A stretch of 64,000 bases of DNA from NCBI GenBank assembly GCA_006954405.1, contig LVVQ01000002.1, positions 124,001 to 188,000 of the forward strand, given 5' to 3'. A program made the translations under genes and the position numbers. The notes under the pieces are model-generated. The model searched no databases and was not told the DNA's origin. It was given only the letters and a program-made list of their open reading frames with translations. The DNA comes from Candidatus Methanarcanum hacksteinii (GTDB lineage Archaea > Thermoplasmatota > Thermoplasmata > Methanomassiliicoccales > Methanomethylophilaceae). This document shows positions 17,905 through 25,352 of the stretch, piece after piece (within the stretch, counting starts at the first letter, position 1; every line of letters begins with the position of its first letter).

Positions 17905-19131
17905 TCAGATCATCATGGTTATGATCGTGACGAGTATCGCAGTTCCCACCATGTCCATGATGGATGATGTGATCGGGATGCAATGGTCATCCGGATCGAG
18001 GTCGAACTTGACGGCCGACACTGCGACGTAGTATGATAGGAAATTGATGACCGTCGTCGTGAGGAGACCAGCTATCAGCACTATGGCCATGAGTGTTCCA
18101 TATCCCAATCCGCTGGGTTGTACGATGTATGCGGCCGTTCCTATGAACAGGAATGTGATCATCGCCAATATGTAGATGATGAGGAAGTTCTCATATGCCG
18201 GACCATTGGGGTATTTCCTTGATTCCATGGTACCTATGTGCAACATGGAACTCAGCCTGGAGGTGAGCATACCTGACAAAGCATTCCCCTCATTCAGGAA
18301 TGCAGGCAGGAGTACGAGGAGAACGCCATATTTCACGACAGCACTCGTACCGCTCCCCACGATCATCCCTGCGGCTATCTCGAAGAATATGCATATGGTG
18401 AGGACAGGCATGGATTGCTTCACTATGCGTTTAGCCTCGTCCATCTTCCTCTTTCTCTTGACCTTTCTCTTCAGGAGAGCCACGGTGACGAAGACCGTCA
18501 ATGCCAACAACAGGATGCATGTGATATCGATGAATATCCTGTCCGTGTTCAGGACCATCCATGTGGCGAGATAGATCATCGGCACGGTCGCGATATCCCC
18601 TGCGGCTGCGATGAGCGGGGCAGTGATGTTATCCACATCCCAATCCCTCTTGTATCCCTCACGTGCGATGATTATGTTGAAGACGATGACTATCGCACCT
18701 GCTAGGATACCGCCGACAAGGGAGATGAAGATGAACGATAATGGTTCGATGGTGCGTTCGAAGAACAATTCTATGACGGCCCATCCGATCACACCCATGA
18801 TCGCAGATAGGCTGAGTGTGAGCACGACCGCTGCTTCGATGTTCGATCTGAGCACACTGTTCTTCTTGAAACTCATCTTGAACGTACCCATGTGCATCGA
18901 TGTACCTAGACGGCTACCCATGGCACCGAATATGTTCCCGCGCATACCGATCGCGGAATAGATCATGATCATCATCCCGGGGATGAGTATGATGTATTCC
19001 TCCATGCTTTTGAGGAAGAGTCCTGCTACGAGGTCTGCTATTGCAGCTATGATCAATGAGATCAGGCCCATGACGAAAACCGACTTGTTACGAATGAAGA
19101 ATCCGTCGGTATTTCTCTCATCAACCATCAT
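17905..19131 (-). CDS. MgtE/SLC41-like divalent cation transporter (two repeats)
   Basis: The 408-residue protein contains two copies of the MgtE membrane domain. Each copy has a helix with the type GNIFGAMGSRLGTSMHMGT (about residues 65-83) or GNALSGMLTSRLSSMLHIGT (about 285-304), and a conserved acidic loop, DNITAPLIAAAGDIATVP in repeat one and DDHCIPITSSIMDMVGTA in repeat two, that in MgtE/SLC41 proteins lines the ion path. It lacks the cytosolic N and CBS domains of bacterial MgtE. The start is set by GAGGTGAT seven bases upstream. It is divergent from two PhoU/TrkA-C proteins that probably regulate it. Substrate (Mg2+ or similar) is inferred from the family. Confidence 0.82.
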   Translation of the reverse strand: MMVDERNTDGFFIRNKSVFVMGLISLIIAAIADLVAGLFLKSMEEYIILIPGMMIMIYSAIGMRGNIFGAMGSRLGTSMHMGTFKMSFKKNSVLRSNIEAAVVLTLSLSAIMGVIGWAVIELFFERTIEPLSFIFISLVGGILAGAIVIVFNIIIAREGYKRDWDVDNITAPLIAAAGDIATVPMIYLATWMVLNTDRIFIDITCILLLALTVFVTVALLKRKVKRKRKMDEAKRIVKQSMPVLTICIFFEIAAGMIVGSGTSAVVKYGVLLVLLPAFLNEGNALSGMLTSRLSSMLHIGTMESRKYPNGPAYENFLIIYILAMITFLFIGTAAYIVQPSGLGYGTLMAIVLIAGLLTTTVINFLSYYVAVSAVKFDLDPDDHCIPITSSIMDMVGTAILVTIITMMI

Positions 19132-19240
19132 AAAAAATCACCTCATGACATCGCTGTAATCGATTTTGTGAGTGCACATATACTATTAATAGGGGTCGGT
19201 GTTGTCTCAGAGGTCTTGAACATCCCTCGTGGTCTAAGCC

Positions 19241-19250
19241 TTATATATCT
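19241..19250 (+). promoter_or_regulatory. TATA box of the PhoU/TrkA-C pair
   Basis: TTATATATCT lies about 120 bases before the first PhoU/TrkA-C start. Transcription would start at about 19270, leaving a leader of almost 100 bases, long for this genome. The leader holds no clear hairpin that can be read by eye. Confidence 0.5.
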
Positions 19251-19366
19251 CGACTCGGATAGACTTCATGTTGGATTAGATATGCAGACAATTCCGTCTA
19301 CCGGTTCCGATGATGATTCCGATGGCAGTCATAGCCGTCCGATGAAATTTTTGGAGGTGCTTGTTG

Positions 19367-20008
19367 ATGAGTGAATCCTCAGGTGAATACATGGACCTCG
19401 ATGACATAGACATGACCGTTCAAGAGATACTTACAGAGATGAAGGACAAATCAGAGGTCATTGTCGATCTGGCCTATGCATCCTTGATGTACAACAGCAG
19501 GGATATGGTCGAGAAGGTCAGGAAGATCCAGGATGAGATGGAGGATCTGAAGTATGCTGTCCGTGTGAAGGTCATAATGGCCGCAAGGACGAAGGAAGAG
19601 GCCAAACAGCTTTCTGGGATCCTACAGATCGCATCTGCGGCGGATAGGATCGCAAGATCTGCAGGAGATATAGCGAAATTGATCGATGTCCCTCCCGAGA
19701 AGAGACCGTTCATAACAAATCTCATCAATGAATCTGGTGAGAAATTCCGTATCACGCGCATATCCGACAAATCCGATATGGCAGGTCACACGATAGGCGA
19801 TTTGGCTGTTGAGGCATGCACAGGTACCAGGATAATCGCATTGAAGAATCGTCATGGATGGACATACGACCCTGACGATACGGCCAAATTGCGTGCCGGT
19901 GATGATATCATCGTTCGCGGTTCTGACGGAGGTTTCGAACGTCTGCAGAGATTCGCAGCAGGATTGGAGCCATGGAAATTCCCGGAGAAGGATGGTGATG
20001 ACGAATGA
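19367..20008 (+). CDS. PhoU-domain and TrkA-C (RCK_C) regulatory protein, copy 1
   Basis: The 213-residue protein has a PhoU-like helical N-terminal half (about residues 15-120, EVIVDLAYASLMYNSRDMVE) and a TrkA-C/RCK_C domain at the C-terminus (about 130-205; MAGHTIGDLAVEACTGTRII, then LRAGDDIIVRGSDGGFERLQ). TrkA-C domains bind nucleotides or ions and gate channels and transporters. Archaeal genomes often pair such proteins with MgtE-like transporters, as here where the transporter is divergent. The start at ATG 19367 has GGAGGTG seven bases upstream; two earlier TTG codons are less likely. Its stop overlaps the next start. It is about one-third identical by eye to copy 2. Confidence 0.85.
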   Translation: MSESSGEYMDLDDIDMTVQEILTEMKDKSEVIVDLAYASLMYNSRDMVEKVRKIQDEMEDLKYAVRVKVIMAARTKEEAKQLSGILQIASAADRIARSAGDIAKLIDVPPEKRPFITNLINESGEKFRITRISDKSDMAGHTIGDLAVEACTGTRIIALKNRHGWTYDPDDTAKLRAGDDIIVRGSDGGFERLQRFAAGLEPWKFPEKDGDDE

Positions 20009-20583
20009 TGAACAAAATCGAGACGATGTTGCTCGAATTGAAGGACACATCCGAATTCATGGTCGATCTGGCATATTCCTCATTACTGTACAACAACAGT
20101 GAGATCGCAGAGGAAGTCATATTCCTCGAAGGCAGGATGGACGAGCTCGGAGCAGCGATACAGGAACAGTTGCTGAATGTTGCGAAGGACAATCCTGATG
20201 TCGTTGCGAAGTTCTCGGTAATCCTGAGGTTGCAGATGGCGGCGGAGGAGATCGCTAACGCGGCCGCATCCATCGCCGATGTCGTATTGAGGGGATTGGG
20301 AGAACACCCGGTAATACAGATGAGCATACAGGAATCGGAGGTCACGATCGAGAGAGCGACCGTGAGTGACGATTCTATACTCGTCGGTAAGAAATTCGGC
20401 GACATAAGGCTTGGAAGCATCTCAGGCATGTATGTCATCGCCATAAAGCGCGGTAATCAGTTCATATACGGCCCTGATAAATTCACGACGATCAACGCAG
20501 GCGATGTGCTCATAGCTAGGGGCCCTGAAGAGAGTGCTGATTACTTCATGGATCTCGCAACGGGTGAGGCCAGAGAATTCTGA
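20005..20583 (+). CDS. PhoU-domain and TrkA-C (RCK_C) regulatory protein, copy 2
   Basis: The 192-residue protein repeats the layout of its neighbour: PhoU-like helices (FMVDLAYSSLLYNNSEIAEE aligns with FVIVDLAYASLMYNSRDMVE-type sequence of copy 1), then a TrkA-C domain (LVGKKFGDIRLGSISGMYVI and INAGDVLIARGPEESADYFM). The conserved arrangement and the ATGATG start overlapping the upstream stop show an ancient tandem duplication, probably working as a hetero-oligomer. Paired PhoU/TrkA-C regulators beside an MgtE/SLC41-like protein suggest a regulated cation transport module. The function is inferred from context. Confidence 0.85.
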   Translation: MMNKIETMLLELKDTSEFMVDLAYSSLLYNNSEIAEEVIFLEGRMDELGAAIQEQLLNVAKDNPDVVAKFSVILRLQMAAEEIANAAASIADVVLRGLGEHPVIQMSIQESEVTIERATVSDDSILVGKKFGDIRLGSISGMYVIAIKRGNQFIYGPDKFTTINAGDVLIARGPEESADYFMDLATGEAREF

Positions 20584-20976
20584 TCATCTCGTCTCTTCAT
20601 AGACGCCGTACCAGAGTCTTGCATTGGTTGAGAACATATAGAGAACAGCGAACGCTGTGAATATTGACAGTATGTATCTCATCGGTCCGATGTAGAACAA
20701 TCCGATGATGCTCCCTGCGAGTATGACGATCATGAACATCAAAGATGCGGACCACATGTACTTGACCCTTTTGAGAAGTCCAATCGCAGATGCGATATTG
20801 ACTATGCCTATCAACAGGATGCTGTACGCATTATCCTCATTGAACGAGAGTAATTCTGGAATGGCGATGTCTGCAACATAGACCAAGAATACGAATATCG
20901 AACCTATCCCGATAATGGTGTACGCCAGACCGAGTACCGCCATCGTCGTGAAATCCTTTCCAGATGTCTCTGTCAT
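20584..20976 (-). CDS. Small four-helix membrane protein, unknown
   Basis: This 130-residue protein has four predicted transmembrane segments (about residues 13-35, 48-68, 74-94 and 98-118) and short loops. The family is not recognised. It is convergent with the PhoU/TrkA-C genes, starting its stop codon at the base after theirs. Nothing shows its function; small proteins of this shape can be transporter accessory or stress proteins. Codon use is like the neighbours. Confidence 0.65.
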   Translation of the reverse strand: MTETSGKDFTTMAVLGLAYTIIGIGSIFVFLVYVADIAIPELLSFNEDNAYSILLIGIVNIASAIGLLKRVKYMWSASLMFMIVILAGSIIGLFYIGPMRYILSIFTAFAVLYMFSTNARLWYGVYEETR

Positions 20977-21047
20977 TGTCCGTATGATGGTGACATTCGT
21001 ATAAATCGATGTTCCTAGCCAGTGAACATGATGATTGAATGAGAAAT

Positions 21048-21123
21048 TGGTAGCCTCATGCAGATTCGAACTGCAGTCCCCAGATCCAGAGTCTAGGATG
21101 ATTGACCACTACACTATGAGGCT
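21048..21123 (-). tRNA. tRNA-Gln (CTG anticodon)
   Basis: A full 76-base cloverleaf folds on the minus strand: acceptor AGCCTCA pairs with TGAGGCT, the anticodon loop reads CTCTGGA, giving anticodon CTG for Gln, and the T arm is TGCAG-TTCGAAT-CTGCA. The discriminator A and the CCA end are encoded. A TATA-like sequence (TTTTATTATAG on the minus strand, about 21146-21156) lies 25-30 bases upstream of the 5' end. Confidence 0.93.
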
Positions 21124-21400
21124 GTTGAACGGACTATATCGGACCCTATAATAAAACTTTCGAATAACGACCACATTGCTCGTGCTTCATAATGAGTATG
21201 GCACGGCCCATGTATTTTCAAGAGGTTCATTCGAACCATCGTCAGGTATGCACACTTCCATCGCCATGTGGGGAACAGTCTTGCGGATCATCACTGTCAT
21301 AATGTAATTCATAGATTACAAAATTATATTTCAATCAATTTTGGTTTCTATAAATTACAGTTTAGATAATTATATCAATTTGTATGACATAGATAACATT

Positions 21401-22630
21401 ATGGAAGAACATAATTGGCCTTTGCATCCACGTAAGCAATACATGGATCAACTACGTGCTTTGAAGGACGCCCCATTCATCAAAGCGATAACAGGCCTAC
21501 GTAGAACAGGCAAATCCACTTTGATGGACATGTTTAGATCGGAACTCATGGCCTCCAATATCGATCCGAAGGACATCTTCTACATTAACCTTGAAGAGGA
21601 TGATGAGAACACCCCTAGGGATCATAGGGCTTTGACCGATCTCGTAAGGTCCAATATCGAAGTAGGGAAAGGGAAATATCTGTTCTTCGATGAGATACAG
21701 AATGTAGATGGATGGGAATCATCCATCAGAACATTCTATGACCATGGCGCAGACATATACATCACAGGTTCCAATTCGAAGATGTTGTCTTCGCAACTCT
21801 CTACAAAATTATCTGGTAGGGCTGTCGAGATATCAGTGGCGCCCCTGATGTTCTCTGAATACATCGAGTTCAGAAAAGATAGTTTACACTCCGATGAAAG
21901 GTTGTTCAGCGATTACATTCGCTACGGGGGACTTCCTGCGATCACGATCTCAATGGATAGACAACCCGCGAGGATCATATCGGAGATGATATCTGGAATA
22001 TACAACACCGTATACGTCAAGGATGTTGTCGAGAGACACCAGATAAGGAATCCTGTCGGTCTGAGCAATCTCATCAGATTCCTTATGCGTAACATCGGTG
22101 ACAGAACATCGTCAAGAAAAATATCCAATGTCATAATGAGTAGTGGGATCAAACTAAGTCATAATGCGATCGAGGAATATCTGGAATACATCGAAGAGGC
22201 ATTCATCGCCCTACGTGTAAAGCGTATGGACATCAAGACATTGGAATATCTCACGACACAGGATAAGTTCTATGCTCAGGATCTTGGCGTAAGGAACTAC
22301 CTTAGTACATTCAGGGAAGATGATATGGATGGCATTTTGGAGAATGTCGTTTATAATGAACTCATTTACAGATATGGCGACGTATGTGTGTGTTCTGTAG
22401 GTAGATATGAGGTCGATTTCATGGTGGATCCTTTGCATAGGCCATCATACTTCCAGGTATGTATGGATATTAAGGACGAATCAACCAGAGAGAGGGAGCT
22501 CAGACCTCTGAGGGCCATCTCAGACAATTATCCTAAGACTGTGATAACGTATGACAGATTCATGTTGGATGATATCGATGGCATCAGGATCGTCAACATA
22601 ATCGATTGGTTGAAAGAGTGGCCTGGATAG
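21401..22630 (+). CDS. AAA ATPase with DUF4143 (archaeal/bacterial AAA_14 family)
   Basis: The 409-residue protein has an N-terminal P-loop ATPase with Walker A GLRRTGKST (about residues 29-37) and Walker B-type YLFFDEIQNVDGWE at about residue 90, a sensor region DIYITGSNSKMLSSQLSTKLSGRAVE, and a C-terminal DUF4143 region with a possible nuclease-like fold. Such genes are abundant in gut microbes, often in many copies, and are suspected selfish or toxin-like modules; their function is not established. The start was set at ATG 21401 since the 20 upstream residues rely on a TTG in an AT-rich promoter region. Base composition is AT-richer than the flanking genes. It stands alone next to tRNA-Gln. 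Confidence 0.85.
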   Translation: MEEHNWPLHPRKQYMDQLRALKDAPFIKAITGLRRTGKSTLMDMFRSELMASNIDPKDIFYINLEEDDENTPRDHRALTDLVRSNIEVGKGKYLFFDEIQNVDGWESSIRTFYDHGADIYITGSNSKMLSSQLSTKLSGRAVEISVAPLMFSEYIEFRKDSLHSDERLFSDYIRYGGLPAITISMDRQPARIISEMISGIYNTVYVKDVVERHQIRNPVGLSNLIRFLMRNIGDRTSSRKISNVIMSSGIKLSHNAIEEYLEYIEEAFIALRVKRMDIKTLEYLTTQDKFYAQDLGVRNYLSTFREDDMDGILENVVYNELIYRYGDVCVCSVGRYEVDFMVDPLHRPSYFQVCMDIKDESTRERELRPLRAISDNYPKTVITYDRFMLDDIDGIRIVNIIDWLKEWPG

Positions 22631-22673
22631 AATCCATCCAAGCCACTATGATATGTAAGAATATGAAAAGAGT

Positions 22674-22698
22674 TTGAATGGGAGTATATCCCATTCAA
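22674..22698. terminator. Perfect hairpin between convergent genes
   Basis: TTGAATGGGA and TCCCATTCAA form a perfect 10-bp stem with the loop GTATA. It lies between the convergent AAA ATPase and adk genes and overlaps the adk stop codon. No strong T-run follows it on either strand, so it may act as a processing site or RNA 3'-end stabiliser rather than a terminator. Confidence 0.45.
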
Positions 22699-23327
22699 TT
22701 CTTTACGATACCTTCGATCTTCTTGAAGATATCTTCGATACTACCTTCATCCCCCTTGACGGTGACGAGTTTTCCTTTCTTCTGGTAGTAGTCGATGAGG
22801 GGGAATGTGTTCTTCCTGTAGACATCAAGCCTGTTCTTCACAGTCTCCTCCTTGTCATCATCCCTCTGATAGAGCTGTGCACCGCATTTGTCGCAGATGC
22901 CTTCCTTCTTCGGGGGTTTGTTGGACAGGTTGTATACAGCCTTACAGTCAGGGCATGAACGTCTCTGAGTGAGCCTCTGTACGAGTATCTCATCAGGAAC
23001 ATCTATGTTCAAGGCCATGTCCACATCGAGGATCTCTCCCAATGCATCAGCCTGTTCGATGGTCCTTGGGAAACCGTCAAGGAGGAATGCACCATCGAGG
23101 CCGTCGATCTTCTCCTTCATCATGCCGATGATGACATCATTCGGCACGAGTCCTCCGGCGTCCATGTATTCCTTGGCTTTCTTTCCTAGTTCTGTACCAT
23201 TCCTCACAGCCTCACGGAGCATATCTCCGGTGGAAAGGCTCACGAAACCCAACCTATCGCAGAGGATCTCTGCTTGGGTGCCCTTACCTGCCCCAGGAGG
23301 GCCGAGAAGTACGATCTTTGTCTTCAT
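22695..23327 (-). CDS. adk: Adenylate kinase, bacterial type with zinc LID domain
   Basis: Adk interconverts AMP, ADP and ATP. The 210-residue protein is of the bacterial/eukaryotic long form: Walker A LGPPGAGKGTQAE at residues 8-20, the AMP-binding segment with STGDMLR, the LLDGFPRT block near residue 83, and a LID domain with four cysteines (CPDC at about residue 125 and CDKCG at about 145) that bind zinc. Most archaea use an unrelated short AdkA, often next to secY; that gene is missing from this secY cluster, so this one likely replaces it. It is divergent from glcD. Confidence 0.94.
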   Translation of the reverse strand: MKTKIVLLGPPGAGKGTQAEILCDRLGFVSLSTGDMLREAVRNGTELGKKAKEYMDAGGLVPNDVIIGMMKEKIDGLDGAFLLDGFPRTIEQADALGEILDVDMALNIDVPDEILVQRLTQRRSCPDCKAVYNLSNKPPKKEGICDKCGAQLYQRDDDKEETVKNRLDVYRKNTFPLIDYYQKKGKLVTVKGDEGSIEDIFKKIEGIVKN

Positions 23328-23400
23328 GGGGTGAGGATAGGCAAGTTACATATTACACCTTTGTTCGACACTAGCCTCGAGTATCTGTCGGAACGACTGT

Positions 23401-23408
23401 TTTATAAT
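23401..23408 (+). promoter_or_regulatory. TATA box of glcD-like gene
   Basis: TTTATAAT lies about 40 bases before the GTG start of the glcD-like gene, predicting transcription start near 23430 and a short leader that still includes the AGGTGAT ribosome-binding site. Confidence 0.55.
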
Positions 23409-23446
23409 ACAGCTAGCTATTGGTGTATAGCAAATAGGTGATATCC

Positions 23447-24883
23447 GTGGACCAGAAGATTATAGACAGTATCGAGAAGATAGTCGGAAAGGAAGGTTAT
23501 TCGACAAGGGTCGCTGACCTATACACATACGGTTTCGACGCATCAATATTCCATACGACACCAGAGATGATCATACAGCCCAGGTCCACGGAACAGGTGT
23601 CCGAGGTCATGAAGATCGCAGATGCCTACAACATACCCGTGGTCCCCAGAGGCGCAGGTACAGGACTTTGTGGCTCAGCCGTACCTATCAAGGGCGGTAT
23701 CGTCATGGACATGAGCAGGATGAACAAGGTCCTTCAGATAAGTGTCGGGGATCTGTGGGCAGAGGTCGAGGCAGGTTGTGTGTACAACGATTTCAACGCT
23801 GCTATCGGTAAATACGGATTCTTCTTCCCTTGCAACCCCGGATCTGCGGAGGCTTGCGAGATCGGAGGCATGGTCGCTGCGAACGCATCGGGAATGAGGG
23901 CGGTCAAATACGGTGCGACAAGGGATTTCGTTCTTGGATTGACATTCGTCAAGGCTAACGGAGAGATCGTGAATGCCGGTACGAAGACCATAAAGGATTC
24001 ATCAGGATATCAGTTGGCCCGTCTTCTCTGTGGAAGCGAGGGTACATTGGGTATAATCACAAAAGTCACGATCAAGCTCTTGGCCAAACCCAAATCTACA
24101 GCATCCTGCCTCTGTTCGTTCAATTCAGTCCATGATGCAGGAAAATGTATTTCTGCGATCATAGCGGAACCGTTGATCCCGGCATCATGCGAGCTCATGG
24201 ATTCCGTATCGATCGAAGCTGTGAACAACTCGCAGGGTAACCCGCTCCCTGATTGTAAGGCATTGATCATCGTTGAATGCGATGGAGAGCCTGAACAGGT
24301 CGAGAGGGATCTCAAAACGGTCGAGAGGATCGCTAAGGACATCGGGGCTACGACGGTCACTGCGACACACGACAAGAAACAGATCGCAGCATGGACATCC
24401 GCAAGGAAGGCAGTCATGACATCATTGTCCGCATTGAAACCCGGATTCTCATCAGTATCACTTGCTGATGACATGGGTGTCCCTGTCTCGAAGATACCTG
24501 ATGCGGTACTTGCATTCCAGAAGATTGCAGAGAAGTACAGGGTGACGATAGCGACATACGGACATGCATCGGACGGTAACCTTCACACGAAGATGCTCTT
24601 GGACCCGCTTGATAAGGATGAGTGGGACAGAGGCGTGAAGGCAGTGAGCGAGATCTTCGATGCTTGTATCGAACTCGGCGGCACCGTCACAGGAGAACAC
24701 GGAGTAGGTATCTCCAAAGCGCCTGACTTCCAGAAGGAGAGGGCGACAGAGCTCTCAACGATCAGAGCGATCAAACAGGCATTCGATCCCAAGAACATAC
24801 TCAACCCTGGAAAGTTGGAGCAGTGGGAAGGATCGATCCTTGGTAAGGTACCTCTTAGATACCCCTGTAAGGACTACATGTGA
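23447..24883 (+). CDS. glcD: FAD-linked oxidoreductase (GlcD/D-lactate dehydrogenase family)
   Basis: The 478-residue protein has an FAD_binding_4 (PCMH) domain in the first half, with PRGAGTGLCGSAVPIKGGIV (about residues 67-86) and the GGMVAANASGMRAVKYGA block (about 144-161), and the FAD-oxidase C-terminal domain ending with GEHGVGISKAPDF near residue 420. The family oxidises D-lactate, glycolate or similar 2-hydroxy acids. In methanogens GlcD is often paired with an HdrD-like iron-sulfur protein; the only heterodisulfide reductase genes seen here, hdrCB at 39.6 kb, are not adjacent. GTG 23447 was chosen because AGGTGAT precedes it by four bases; another GTG lies at 23438. A hairpin follows the stop. 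Confidence 0.9.
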   Translation: MDQKIIDSIEKIVGKEGYSTRVADLYTYGFDASIFHTTPEMIIQPRSTEQVSEVMKIADAYNIPVVPRGAGTGLCGSAVPIKGGIVMDMSRMNKVLQISVGDLWAEVEAGCVYNDFNAAIGKYGFFFPCNPGSAEACEIGGMVAANASGMRAVKYGATRDFVLGLTFVKANGEIVNAGTKTIKDSSGYQLARLLCGSEGTLGIITKVTIKLLAKPKSTASCLCSFNSVHDAGKCISAIIAEPLIPASCELMDSVSIEAVNNSQGNPLPDCKALIIVECDGEPEQVERDLKTVERIAKDIGATTVTATHDKKQIAAWTSARKAVMTSLSALKPGFSSVSLADDMGVPVSKIPDAVLAFQKIAEKYRVTIATYGHASDGNLHTKMLLDPLDKDEWDRGVKAVSEIFDACIELGGTVTGEHGVGISKAPDFQKERATELSTIRAIKQAFDPKNILNPGKLEQWEGSILGKVPLRYPCKDYM

Positions 24884-24890
24884 GGATGTT

Positions 24891-24907
24891 GTGGGCCTTC
24901 AGCCCAC
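24891..24907 (+). terminator. Hairpin after glcD
   Basis: GTGGGC and GCCCAC pair over the loop CTTCA eight bases after the glcD stop. The downstream sequence is only mildly T-rich. It probably ends or stabilises the glcD transcript. Confidence 0.5.
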
Positions 24908-24935
24908 ACATCTCATTCTATACTCCACTCATCGG

Positions 24936-24957
24936 CGGGACGATGACCATCGTCCCG
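24936..24957. repeat. Second hairpin, perfect 9-bp stem
   Basis: CGGGACGAT and ATCGTCCCG are perfect inverted repeats with a four-base loop, 28 bases after the first hairpin. The two hairpins in tandem lie at the start of a 469-base stretch that separates glcD from the DUF3427 helicase. This may be a terminator for glcD or part of the helicase leader. Confidence 0.4.
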
Positions 24958-25352
24958 AAACTAGATTTGGTAGCGAAACTTTATTTCTTTATCAAGAAGA
25001 GATATGTCGATCATGTCGGGACATTCCTGAGGAATCTAGATATGTGTCATGGAACACGTATCTCAAGACAATACACGATGAATGTCACGGGAGTGAAAAG
25101 GCCTACTATTTTGCAATGGCCCGAACAGAACTTCGGGGATTATTTCGTTTCTCTGAAGCTACAAGGCAATGTTCTCTCTCAATCGCCGGTACCATTATAG
25201 CTGCTATACGAACCTACAAGTGTCTGATCACAGAACTTACGATCAGACGGATGTACAGGTTCGGCGACATCTTTCCGATATCCTACGACACCTTGTCATT
25301 GGAAACGGATCGCATCCAATACTGTTCGTGGACGAAGTTTGAGGTTGCAGAA
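24958..25352 (+). pseudogene. Possible decayed coding remnant upstream of the helicase
   Basis: This 395-base stretch has no recognisable gene, yet the frame of the helicase stays open through it, all the way back into glcD. Two other frames show long open runs with protein-like composition, one being about 24961-25197, another about 25203-25344. This pattern suggests remains of one or more frameshifted genes rather than a normal promoter region. Candidate upstream starts for an extended helicase are the Met codons in the frame of 25353 (for example in the segment YYFAMARTELRGLF), but the residues there do not resemble the known N-terminus of DUF3427 helicases. Nothing firmer can be said from the sequence alone. 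Confidence 0.35.

Noticed and set aside
21223..21236. GGTTC/GAACC hairpin resembling a tRNA T arm near tRNA-Gln
   Set aside because: No acceptor or anticodon arm is present around it, so a tRNA fragment or attachment site cannot be supported.
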